Source: Cryoendolithus antarcticus (taxonomy: Eukaryota > Ascomycota > Dothideomycetes > Cladosporiales > Cladosporiaceae). Taken from it: DNA of 64,000 nucleotides. The notes under the pieces were generated by a model. The model saw only the letters and a list, made by a program, of their open reading frames with translations, had not been told where the DNA came from and did not search any database. The DNA lies in contig NAJO01000006.1 of NCBI GenBank assembly GCA_002077065.1, forward strand, positions 496,001 to 560,000, in the 5' to 3' direction. Positions 45,901-55,831 of this stretch are shown here, in pieces; positions within the stretch are counted from its first letter, which is position 1, and each line of letters opens with the position of its first letter. A program made the position numbers and the translations under genes.

Positions 45901-46532
45901 ACAGCCGCGACGAGGTCCGGTTTGCCAGCCTTCACAGCGCGTGCCTTTGCCTCGTCGACCACCGCCCGCAGCTTCTCAGCACTGTAGACTCTATTCTTGT
46001 TGACGACTTTCTTCGGCTTCCGTACTGCAGCGCTTGAAAGTGCTGCCGGTGCTTCTGTCTTCGGCTTCGTGACACGCGTCTTTGCCACCTTCTCCTTCTT
46101 CTTGCTCTTCTTCTCCGTGTAGTCCATGTCATTCTCATCGTCCACAATGATGTTAGCCATCGGTGGCTCTGGCTCGGCCTTCACAGGCGACGGAGGTGCC
46201 GGAGGTCCAGGTGTGCTCTCCGGTGTCCCCTGAAATCCCGAACCTGCACCGGCAGCGCTTCGCCCCAGCATACTCTTACGTCCACCGTCTGCCTTTACTC
46301 TTGCTCGTACGCGTGCGCTGGGCGCCTCGCCGAGTGGCTGCATGTGTTCCAGGACGCCGTAAGCGGAGCCGCCGTGATCCTGGAAGGAGGGCTTCGCCGA
46401 CGGCAGTGTAGGCTCCACCCAGGCATCAAGAGTGCCGTTCGTACTTCGTTCTCGCGCCATCGGTCTTGCTTGTGGAAGTGCAGGTCCAGGTTGAGGTTCG
46501 TCGCGCTTCTCGCGGCGTGTTTCGGACGGCAT
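42994..46532 (-). CDS. RCO1: Double PHD-finger protein, RCO1-like subunit of Rpd3S histone deacetylase
   Basis: Nuclear chromatin reader. Rco1 proteins recruit the Rpd3S deacetylase to H3K36-methylated transcribed chromatin together with Eaf3. Five exons, 46532-44956, 44686-44593, 44409-44066, 44006-43250 and 43191-42994, keep frame throughout and give 989 aa. The N-terminal 520 residues are Pro/Ser/Lys-rich with a helical block (AEKLRAVVDEAKARA, TDAHLTGLLEVVL). PHD1 at about 563-615 has NDFCSSCGG, LCCDGCDRSFH and WFCFDC. PHD2 at about 695-745 has LCYYCGKS, QCDHCTQSWH and WMCPLH. An acidic EDEDEFDEED stretch and a C-terminal helix follow. The ATG at 46532 (MPSETRREK) is chosen over an open but unlikely upstream extension. 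RCO1 fits best from the paired PHDs and linker; a CPH1-type homologue is the same family. Confidence 0.86.
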
Positions 46533-47211
46533 GGTGCAATTCAGGCGAGAAGCAAACGCCACTACGATGCTGTTAGCGTGTGTGAACATGTCACATATGA
46601 TAAGACATACCCAGGGCGATGCAATGCGTATATCACACACTTCACAGATGTGCAAATGAGTGTGCGCGTGACGAAGTATGGGCGTGTATCGTGGAGGTGT
46701 TTCGAAAGGGAGATTCGACGAGTCCGAAGCCACTCTTCGTCTCATGCCCGAATCTCGCCCATCACAACAACATCACATTTCGACATATATACACGAAGCA
46801 GGAATGCTGGCAGCCATAGTCGAGTCGACAGACCTCACACACTGATAGCAATTGCCACATCGCATTCAACAAATTGCAGAAGGCTGCAATGTTTGCTGGC
46901 ATTGTCACTGCGAGGCTCCAGCCCAAATCACGAGGCTGTAAACTTGCCTGGTGCCGACGACACGTGAAGACTTGCATGTCAATGTCCGCACGATGTAGAG
47001 CGGAAGCTTGATGCACTACTGAGTTCAGGCTATGGCTTCTCAGGATAGTCTGCATCAATAAAGCTCTTCAGTCCACCTGTTATCTCGTGGTGTTTTCGAG
47101 CCCCTGAGATCGCCGGGCGGCTCTTTCATCGCCGTGGTCCCAAGACACGGCTTTCAAATGTGCGCAGGCTCGTCGCGATTCCTTCGAGCGGACATGTTAA
47201 GCTTACGATAC
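46533..47211. other. intergenic between co-oriented minus-strand genes
   Basis: A 679-nt region with the promoter of the RCO1-like gene and the 3' UTR of the PA2G4-like gene. Frames seen here are extensions or shadows with no recognisable content. Confidence 0.45.
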
Positions 47212-48662
47212 TCACTCTTCGTCGCTATCATCCTCGTCGTCATCATCGTCATCGTCGTCTTCCTCCGCCTTCTTCGCAGCAGGTGCAGCAGCAGCCTTCT
47301 TCGTCGACTTCTTCTTCTTCTTCTTGCTCTTCTTCTTGTCACCGGTCGGCTTCGCTAGAGGCAGCTCAAGAATCTTCAAGACTTCCTCGTCGGTAATCTT
47401 CTTGTCCGACTTCACCTTCTCGAGGTCAAAGCTGGGTGGCCCTCCGAGTTTCGTGAGCCCATTCTTCGTAATCGCCACAGTCGTGAACAGCCTGCTGACT
47501 GGCATGCTGTCTGTCGATCCTACCACCTCGTACTGTCGCACAACGCCACCACGCACGCACTCGACGATCCCGACCTTGCCGGCACGCTCGTCATCGAGTT
47601 GCCGCAGACTGAAAGGGAAAGTTCCAAACTTCTTCTTCAGCTCCGAAAGCGTCGCTCTCGAACTCGGACGCTTCAGTCCGTAGGTCGTGTTCGTCCTGCG
47701 GTGCAGTGTAGGCCGATTTGAGAGCGTCTTCACCTTACCAGTGCCGTTGCTCACACCCATCTCCATGCCCCAGACCTCCCCGATCTCCGGCAGACCCTCG
47801 CCCTTGACACCCTCTCCAGGCGCAAGAATGATCTTCTTCTTGCCTTCAATCTCGTTGCGATCGAATGACCAGCAAGTCGTGTTCTCCACCAAGTTGCACC
47901 CATAGCTCTTCACAACTTTCTCCAGTAACTGCGTGATCTTGCTCTGACTGTACGGCTTCTGCGACTGCGCCTTCTTCTTTTCCTCATCCGTTCCAGCATT
48001 CAGCAGACCAGGCGGCAGAATCATCCGCAGCATCAGCTCATTCGCGTAGTGTGTCGCCAGTAGTAGATCCGCGTTCATCTCGCTCATCTTCTCATCGCCC
48101 ACGATCACAGTATCGCACACAATCGTGCCGAAGCCATCGATCTGCGCTCCCAGCTGGATCTTCACCGCCTCCCCTGCCTTCAACTTGGATTCGGCCTCTT
48201 CGGCGTCGGAGAGTAGGGGCGTGTAGGGAGTGACGAAGGAGCTTGGCGAGACCGTGCAAGGGTGGCTGATGCCTTTGGTGACTGCCTTTCCTTTATACAC
48301 TTTGGCGATCTCATCGTCGAGAAGCTTGTCGCCCTTTGTGCAGATTTCGACGATCTTGGCGCCTTCGGTACACCATCCTAGAACATCGCATCAGTTGTTT
48401 GATCTGGGGATGGGAAGATTTGATGCATTGGCGGACCTGAGACTGTTTCGAGGACTTTCTGAGAGATCTGCGCGGCAGTCTTGTATTTGGTGAGGCTGAA
48501 GTTACTGTCAGTGTCGGAGTCCTGCTCAATCGACAGAAATGTAGCTCACGTGTCTGGGTTGGCGAGGGAGTAGTCTGTCTCTCGGTTAGCGATTACACGG
48601 GAAATGGGAGGTTGTTCCTGAACCCAGCATCACGCACCGACTTGCTCTCCGTTGGTCGCCAT
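47212..48662 (-). CDS. PA2G4/EBP1-family protein (methionine aminopeptidase-like fold)
   Basis: Non-catalytic M24 pita-bread-fold protein of the EBP1/PA2G4 family (fission yeast 42-kDa curved-DNA-binding protein), which binds 60S subunits at the tunnel exit and nucleic acids. Exons 48662-48638, 48574-48550, 48495-48437 and 48377-47212 give 424 aa; human EBP1 is 394. Family segments include DYSLANPDTLTKYK across introns 1-2, the KGDKLLDDE helix, GDEKM, FPFSLRQLDDERAGKVGIVECVRGG and YEV-GS. The tail has a Lys-rich run followed by about 17 Asp/Glu residues. Introns are short; the third has an atypical GTCCGC donor, so that junction is the least certain. The ATG at 48662 (MATNGEQVD) opens a 25-nt first exon. 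Confidence 0.9.
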
Positions 48663-49029
48663 TTTTGAGGTATTGAGTCTTGTTTGTTGTTCCTTCAAGG
48701 ATTCAATCGTCAGGGTTCGGGAGTGCAAGCAAAATACGTGCAGTGTGTTGTGCGCAAGAGGTCACAAAGACGCGGGGTGGTGGGGCAGGGAAAGTGCGTT
48801 GTTCACAGACATGACTTCATCTTCAAGACTCATCTCAACTCATCAAACTCGACACTGAGATATACTGATGAGAAGAAAGAATTCTAGTGTCTCGATACAG
48901 CAACAGAGATAAGATTGTGGCATGTTTGCGAACGGACACAGCCTGTGGTCATTGTCGAAGACCTGCAGATGACATACTCATTGAACGCGACCTCGAACAA
49001 CACGTCTGATTCTTCCACTATAGATTGGC
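48663..49029. promoter_or_regulatory. upstream region of PA2G4-like gene
   Basis: A 367-nt spacer between the PA2G4-like start and the 3' end of the regulator gene, both minus strand. It should hold a short promoter and a 3' UTR; no distinct element seen. Confidence 0.4.
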
Positions 49030-51839
49030 TCAAGTAATCTGCCAATCGCTAGCAGCTATCCAGTCGGTGTTCGTCTCGCCAAAATTCAGCCAGTCCACGT
49101 CAAAGATGCCTTCATCGCCGGGAAAGTTCAGGAGGTCGAGACCTATGTCAGGCAACTTGTAGCCTCCGAAAGTGACTGATCCCTCTGCCGACTGCTCAAT
49201 CATCGACTCACCGGTGCGATTCGATTCTTCTCTCGCAGACACAGCCTTCTTGGCGTGTGCGAGCAACACTGTAGCAACATTCTCCAGCTTCGCTGCAAGA
49301 GAATTGCGGACACCCATAGCGTTCAGAAAGACAGGCAAGATCTCCATGGCCTCGATTGCCGCCCCATGGTCTGTTGACTCTGTGCGTGATGCGGAGACGA
49401 CTTCCCCGAAGAGCGTCAGGAATGCCGTGAATGGACTGCAGACCATCATCCAGATTATGCCATTGTAGACTTCTTCCGAGTCCGATACGAGAGCTGGCAG
49501 GACCTGGAGCATCTTGATGGAAGAGGAGACACTTTCCGATTTCATGTTTCCAGAATTGCGTGCTAGCAGTATCAGTAGGTGGTGATGATAGAAGTCGGTC
49601 GTCAGCACACCGAGCTCGAGAGAGCCAACACCCTTTGCATCGAGCAGTGGGCCTTCCGCTACCGCTGCTGCTCGCAGGATCTGATACATGTCAGTCACTA
49701 TGCTTGTCCTATCATGCATCCGCTTCTCTACAGCTCTGGGACATAGGCTGTGCTTCTATTGACTAGGCTGCAGTAGCATAGTGCTCTGCTTCCGAGCTTG
49801 TGAGAGATCTGATGCGGAGCAAGTAAGCCAAGATCCCTAGCCGGCTCTCACCGACACGTCACACTGCACTTGCTGTCGTGAGTGTGTAGGTCAGAGTAGC
49901 AGCACAATCACAGTCTTTCGGAGAAGCTAAGGCAGGCTGATCAGAAGATACGTACCGTCTGAGCTCTGTCATGCCATGCGACTAGATCCTCGCGCGCCTT
50001 TACCACGCTCTGCTCGTCTGGAGAGTCACCGTCATGGTCATATACTGTCGACCAGACCTTGCCCATGATTGTGGACAATTGCATGACTTGATGGAAGAAG
50101 TGAGCACCGAACAACGCTCCCGGTGCTCCTTGACCACCGCCTGTGGAGCTATGCCCAGGTGTCGATGGCATCAGATCGGCTAACGCAGGTAATCCAACAG
50201 ATCTCGCCATGGCTCCGTGCAGCGTCGGTGGTCGACCGAATATCATCGATAATCCTTTGTCTATGACGTTGAGGTGCCAGAACATCATTCGCCGCCGATG
50301 CCTATTCTCCGGCGTCATATTACGGAAATCCACACCCAGCGCCTGTAGCATCCTACACGCATTCGATACCAGAAGCCAGCAGAGACTCGGCGTTGTGAAC
50401 TCTTCGACATGACTAGCAACGAGTATCAAAGCTTGGATGTTGACCTCGCTAGGCTCCAGAAGGACACGCATGTCGTTTAGTGCAAGCCAGAGGTTACAAC
50501 GCAGCTTTGCCTTGGTCTCCTTGTCTTCTGGTGAAGTCGAAGAGGTCCTACTGAGGATGATGCTGTAGTACATCACTAGCCATGCTCGTGGCTTGACTGA
50601 CTGCGGACGACTGGCGCGAATCTGATCGAGCACGTCGTTGGGCGCGGACGTGAGAGCCAGCGGCTCGCCACGTCTTAGTGTAGTAACGAAAGCTAAATGG
50701 AATCAGCTTCTGGTCTTCCGCGCTCCCTGCCGCATGGCTCTCTGGAAAAAAGGAAGTTATCTTCTGCATCCATATGGATACCCGATGCAGCTGATCCAAA
50801 AGATGAAACCATCACAAGATGTATGCAATATAGTAATAGGGTGTCGTCTGGACAGAAAGTCATCTCATGGGCAAGGCAATTGAGTGCTGCATTGTTGCGG
50901 CGAAGGCCGTGGACCAGCTGACGACGCTCCAGATCTCGAGAGAGTTGAGAAGCAAAGACAAAGGAAAGCTACTCACAGTCGACCCAAGCCGAAGTTCTCT
51001 CTTCGAACAGGAAGTAGCCCTGGCTGGCACGATCAAAGTCGGTAGCATCATGCCAGACGGCAGCGCACGCCTCGGATAATGAAGAGAGGGCGCCGAATGG
51101 ATGACTATCAGCTGGGTCAAGGAGATTCTGCGTTGTCTCGATCTCGGCAGCTAGCTGAGACTGGATCGGACTCGTGTCTGTGCTGGTCAATCCTGGTATA
51201 TCTAGACTTGCTTGCGCCCCGATCAGGAGCCTCTCTAAGCCGGGAGCCGAGCGTGATGCAGCGGTACTCGCACCATTTGGCGTGGTGATCGATTCAGGCG
51301 TGCCAATTACTCTTGAGCTAGTGTCGATTCGTCGTCGTTTTCGTCGAATCGGTCCACTTCGAGTATAGGCGCAGGTCTCGCGCGACTTTACACATCGGTC
51401 GCAATGTGGTAGGTTACGGGAGCAAGAAACCTGACAAGCTCAGCGTCGTAAGTACATGCGTCCACTCTCACAACACAGTCTGAAGGCGCACATGCTGCTG
51501 CAGAGCGCTCTGCGGATGTTCTGTCACGAGCTGTGCACCTTCGAGAAACGGCGTTGCTCTCGCGGTACTGTGGGTGGGTCTCTCACTGTGGCGTGAACAT
51601 TGATGGCACCATTGCGGTGCACTCGATGGTGGCAGAAGTACCTTTTGGTCGTTTGGGAGAGGCGCTTTGAGGTATATACACTGAAGCCTCTTAATCATTG
51701 AGGCTTAACGTACCTTTTTGACCTTACACGGATCACACTGGAATTGTCAGCATTTCGAAGGACAATCTATACTCTGACACGGCAGCAGACGCACGCTGTA
51801 CTGGGCAAGACTATCTCCTGTGTCGGGTGCGGGTGCCAT
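49030..51839 (-). CDS. Zn2Cys6 (GAL4-type) transcription regulator with fungal-specific TF domain
   Basis: Nuclear regulator, 696 aa. I infer six exons: 51839-51795, 51737-51714, 51430-50977, 50886-50782, 50692-49956 and 49755-49030; the total is divisible by three. The zinc cluster is assembled from three of them: CDPCKVKK in a 24-nt exon, then VSC, HCDRC and SRETC. The spacing C-x2-C-x6-C-x6-C-x2-C-x6-C is exact. A basic linker (RRKRRR) follows. The middle-homology region spans about 180-500, including NACRMLQALGVDFRNM, RRRMMFWHLNVIDKGLSMIFGRPP. The exon 3/4 junction is uncertain: a GTGAGT donor with a GCAG acceptor is used, and a GTCGAC donor with TCAG is the alternative. The cluster spacing makes the family firm. 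It is divergent from the FAD monooxygenase, a possible target. Confidence 0.8.
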
Positions 51840-52509
51840 TTCGCAAGTCGCGCGGAGATTGTGAGGTAGCGATTCGTCGACTCGACGACTCGACAGATCG
51901 TCGAAGGAGGCAATACAGCACAAACCTCAGCGTCGATTCAATATATGAAGCTAGACACGAATCGAAAGGGAGGCATGCGCTATTTTGCGATCCAGTAGCA
52001 GCTGAATGCGAAGGCAACGAATCAAACGGAGGTTGTGAAGGAGAGAAGAGCCGATAAGCTCCATGATGCACGCGTTGGCGGGGCAGTTGACTGTCGCTCC
52101 TCGTGGTTCGAAATGATGCCCACCTACGTGAACGTCAGTCCGTCGACGCTCCTGCCTCCACTAATCACATTATACACGGAAGGTGCGATCAACGTCAGAC
52201 TGAACTGCACGCGACATCGCTCGAACTGCGGCAGCCCAGCACAATTGCCTACAGGAGAGAGACTCAATGTGATTCTGACCTTGCGATCCAAGCTGACCCC
52301 CGGGGTTTCCTCTGTTACCGCTAACCCACGAGCCATCAATCGAGTCGTCCGCCGTGCAGATGTATAAGTATTACCTCTCATCTCTCACCTGTCTCTCCCC
52401 ATCCTCGTTCCATATGTCTCTACTTTTCACGCGTTCGAGTCTCCTTAACCAAACCCCAACCCTACGCATCAAGCTCGCAGCTTCATTCAGCCCTCTGTCC
52501 TCCTCCAAG
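51840..52509. promoter_or_regulatory. shared upstream region of Zn2Cys6 regulator and FAD monooxygenase
   Basis: A 670-nt divergent spacer. A GTATAAGTA box at about 52360-52369 fits a TATA element for the plus-strand monooxygenase, about 145 nt before its preferred ATG. No CGG-type inverted or everted repeat that would mark a Zn2Cys6 site stands out by eye. Confidence 0.4.
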
Positions 52510-53854
52510 ATGACACTTCACAATACCGCATCGACAGTGACAAAGCCTAAGCCTTCCCCAAATATCGCCATCCTCGGCGCCGGCCCCTCAGGCCTCCTGC
52601 TCTCCCGTCTCCTCACCCAATCCCGCATCCCCCACAAAATCTTCGACCGCCTCCCCTCCCCCGCCACAGTCTCCAAAACCACCTCAGGCACACTCGATCT
52701 CCACGAAGGCTCTGGCCTCTTGGCACTCGAACGCGCCGGCCTGCTAGAAGCGTTCAAGGCGAAGGCACGGTACGACGTTCCGCAACGATTCGCTGATGCG
52801 AAGGGAAACGTGAAGCTCGTGATTGGGGAGGGGGAGGTGAGCGAGAGGCCGGAGTTTGATAGGGTGGATTTGCAGGGGTTGTTGCTTGGGGATGACGGGG
52901 CAGTTAGGGTGGAGTGGGGAAGGAAGGTTAGGGGATTGACGAGGGAGGGTGGCGAGGAGAAGGGAGGCGTCGTGGTGGACTTTGAAAATGGGAAAGAGGA
53001 GGGTCCGTTTGACCTTGTTGTTGGAGCTGATGGGTCGTGGTCGAAGGCGAGGAGTTTCGTAAGCTCGTTACTTGGCCGAAATCTGATGGTATCGGAGTTG
53101 CTGATAATTGTACTACAGCTCACCTCGGTGAAGCCTACTTATACGGGTCGCTACGCCCTTACCTCAACCCTCTCGCCTTCTTCCCCATTCTTCCCCACGG
53201 CCACCCGCCTCATAGGCCCCGGAAACAGCATAGCCATGGGCCATGGCCGCATAATCTCCGGCATGAAACTCGGCTCAGGAGCCTACTATGTCTGGGCAGG
53301 CGTGCCTTGTCCTTCGGAAGCCGATCTGCCGGACTTTGCGAACTCAGTGAAGGACACGACGAAGTTGAAGGCAGAGCTGATTGAGCAGCATTTCCAGGGC
53401 TGGGCGGAGGACGTTATTGGTCTATTGAAGGAGGCAGATGGGGAGTGGTATGCTTGGCCTTTCTACGCCATGGGCGAAGAGGGCGTCACCTGGGACGGAC
53501 GGAAGGGCGTGACGTTGGTGGGCGATGCGGCGCATTTGATGTAAGTTTCCGCGTCTTCGGGTTCACTCTGACCTGTCCTCTCGAGATGCGATGCTGACTT
53601 TCCTTGCCAGTCCACCGAACGGCGAAGGCGTGAACAGCGCGCTGTACGACAGCATGCTACTCGCCGAGCAGATTATCAAACACGGCGTCGATCGCCTTGA
53701 CGAAGCCGTCGTGGCGTACGAAGCGATCCTGAAGCCCCGAGCGAAGGAGCTGATCGCCGACACTGGGATCATCGAGATGATGTACGCTGAAGATGCACCG
53801 GACGGCTTCGTCAAGCTGTTCAACGACATGATGGGAGGCGAGCAGAAGGAGTGA
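52510..53854 (+). CDS. FAD-dependent monooxygenase, TetX-like
   Basis: Flavoprotein aromatic hydroxylase of the PHBH fold, TetX-like branch. Exons 52510-53058, 53119-53540 and 53611-53854 give 404 aa, typical for the family. The dinucleotide-binding GAGPSG sits at 23-28, TLDLHEGSG follows the first beta-alpha unit, and the DG motif (VVGADGSW) lies near 172-180. The second FAD motif GDAAHLI-PPNGEGVN is rebuilt across intron 2. Upstream in-frame ATGs at 52360 and 52414 exist; 52414 would add 32 Ser/Arg-rich residues resembling a mitochondrial presequence. The first intron is 60 nt, phase 0 and stop-free. Substrate unknown; fungal relatives act on diverse aromatics, and homology alone does not show drug resistance. 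It is divergent from a Zn2Cys6 regulator and ends 7 nt from a convergent transporter. Confidence 0.87.
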
Positions 53855-53861
53855 AAGAAGT

Positions 53862-55415
53862 TCATTCCACGTCTCTAGGTCTCTTGACCGGGCTGTCGTG
53901 CTCCAGACTGTCGGCTCGAGAGTGCCGCGCATATAGCTCCTCTTCATCGATAGCGAGAGACAGGCTGTCGCGCATCAAGCCTCTTCTCTCTTCCTCAACT
54001 TCTCCTTGTCTCGTTTCGTCCACTTCTCTCCTTTTGCCAACGTTGTCCTCTACCTCGTCGATCAGACCGATGGCCTTGAGCTCCGCCTCTTGTCTCGCGA
54101 CTGCTCGCATCCTCTCCCACTTCACCCAATTGTACGCCGCGATAGCCAGAATCGTAACAATCAGCCCACTGATCTTGATGGGGCTCATGGTGTCTCCAAA
54201 CACCTTACCAGCCGTAGAGATCGTCAACACCTCTTTGAAGATCCCGCACACGCTCAACGTGACGACACTGGTCCGCTTCAGTAGCGCAAACTCAGCCGAC
54301 ACCATCAAGAATGCCAGAAAGCCCGGAAACAGCATGATGGCTATGCTCAATGGCAGTCCCTTCGTTTCAGACAGACTGGCGAATCCAGCACCCAACGCAG
54401 CAAGTCCCTCGATCGGTATTGCCAGCGCAAACAACGCCAGAAACATCACCGGCGTAAGGAAGAATAGCGTACTGAACGGATTACTCGTAGCCGGATTCCT
54501 CAGCAGCAGAATTTGTGTCAAGCTCCATCTGAAACCCGAGCAGAAACACGCGCTCATTACAAGCGCGAAGCCGGGCGCGCTGAAAGCCGTTTCACCAGCT
54601 ACCATCATGACCACGCCGCCGGTCATGACTGTGATTATGAGGCCGAGACGCCAGGACGGGGACTCGAGGCGGAAGAGCAGGGCGAAGAAGAGCACGAAGA
54701 GCAGGACGCTGGATTTGCACATTGTGAAAAAGGTTAGAGTGATGAAGCGCAGGGAGAAGTTCCCGAGGCCAATGTCAAGGGCTGTGGCGGTGCCGCAAGG
54801 GGCGATGCGGGTTAGGTAGAAGGTCTTACTCATCAGCGGCTTGCTAGAGTCCTGAGGGGATTTAAGCGGATCGGCGGTGGAGTCGTCGAGGGGCGTGTAG
54901 GCGTGGGAGGCGGTCGGGCGGAAGCGAGGGAAGATTAGTAGGACTAGCGAGGCTAGCGAGAATTGGACGACCATGTGGAGGCTTGTGGTGAAGAGTGGGA
55001 AATGGAAGTTTAGTTGCTTCCCGGAAAACATCCAGGTGTTGTAGACGGAGATGGAAATGCTGAAGCCGTACCAGAGAGCTATGAGGATGGCATTTATAAG
55101 AGTTGTGCGGAGGAGGGCGGCGCGGGTGAGCTTTGCTTCGAGGCGGAGGATGTCTTGTGCTGACTGCGGATCGGTGCTATTGTCGCGTGGTATGCCTTTT
55201 CGCTTGCCGCGATTGGCATATGTGAGGCCACTCTCTTCATCGTGGCCGAGCTCGGCGGAGGAGCGGATTGAGTCCATCTCGAAGTCTGAACTCGAGGGTG
55301 TTGTGTCTGAGCCGGTGGGCTTGTGAGGGAGTGAGAGCTGTTTGTTGTGCTGACCGCCAGCGGTGATCACAGACGAGCTGCTGCGGCGTCTGTGATGAGC
55401 GTACTCGTCGGCCAT
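53862..55415 (-). CDS. Triose-phosphate/nucleotide-sugar-type transporter (SLC35C2-like)
   Basis: Polytopic Golgi/ER membrane protein of the TPT (drug/metabolite transporter) superfamily, 517 aa, single exon. The frame is open above 55415, but only with a TTG codon, so the ATG at 55415 (MADEYAHHRR) is used. A 100-residue Ser-rich cytosolic N-terminus precedes about ten membrane segments from residue 105 to 415. TPT signatures include NTWMFSGK early, DIGLGNFSLRFITLTFFTMCKSS in the middle (positions about 210-232), CSGFRWSLTQ and a late GIFKEVLTI. This set matches the SLC35C2 branch rather than GDP-mannose carriers. The C-terminus is long, acidic and charged. Cargo unknown. It converges on the FAD monooxygenase with 7 nt between stop codons and is divergent from the LTE1-like gene. 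Confidence 0.9.
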   Translation of the reverse strand: MADEYAHHRRRSSSSVITAGGQHNKQLSLPHKPTGSDTTPSSSDFEMDSIRSSAELGHDEESGLTYANRGKRKGIPRDNSTDPQSAQDILRLEAKLTRAALLRTTLINAILIALWYGFSISISVYNTWMFSGKQLNFHFPLFTTSLHMVVQFSLASLVLLIFPRFRPTASHAYTPLDDSTADPLKSPQDSSKPLMSKTFYLTRIAPCGTATALDIGLGNFSLRFITLTFFTMCKSSVLLFVLFFALLFRLESPSWRLGLIITVMTGGVVMMVAGETAFSAPGFALVMSACFCSGFRWSLTQILLLRNPATSNPFSTLFFLTPVMFLALFALAIPIEGLAALGAGFASLSETKGLPLSIAIMLFPGFLAFLMVSAEFALLKRTSVVTLSVCGIFKEVLTISTAGKVFGDTMSPIKISGLIVTILAIAAYNWVKWERMRAVARQEAELKAIGLIDEVEDNVGKRREVDETRQGEVEEERRGLMRDSLSLAIDEEELYARHSRADSLEHDSPVKRPRDVE

Positions 55416-55831
55416 GGCGGGTGTCAAGGCATCATCGTGAATAGAGTCGCAGTATTACCACCTCCACCTGCTCAAGTCATCTCTCCTGTGCTGCTGACAT
55501 GTGAGACACACTGGCAGCTCAAGGCTAAACTCTCCAGATCCTCGCGCACGTTGTCCGGCCCGAACCCAATCAAGCGTCGGAACGGGTGGTCGAGTCTCTC
55601 CGCCGCTGGCGTCACCTCCAATTTAGTGGCTGGCCCTCGAGTCACGCAGTGATATGTGCGGCGGCGAGATCATGTAGAGCTCTGCCGTGTATAGTGTACT
55701 ACCTGTAGTGAACGTGTATGCGTTGCGTAGTACTCGACGTCTCTGCCCATCATGGACCTCGGACATATCAGAGCTTAGTAGAGCTCGCTGCAGCCCATTG
55801 GACTCGAGACGCGAACATGCCATAAGGTAGG
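55416..55831. promoter_or_regulatory. divergent promoter of transporter and LTE1-like gene
   Basis: A 416-nt spacer between divergent starts, so both core promoters must be within it. No clear TATA box or repeated motif is seen. Confidence 0.4.

Noticed and set aside
46533..46745. 71-codon N-terminal extension of the RCO1-like gene
   Set aside because: The extra residues are His/Cys/Ile-rich and unlike the disordered charged start of the protein; the ATG at 46532 is a better start.
55416..55427. Upstream extension of the transporter gene
   Set aside because: It would begin at a TTG; the first ATG is at 55415.
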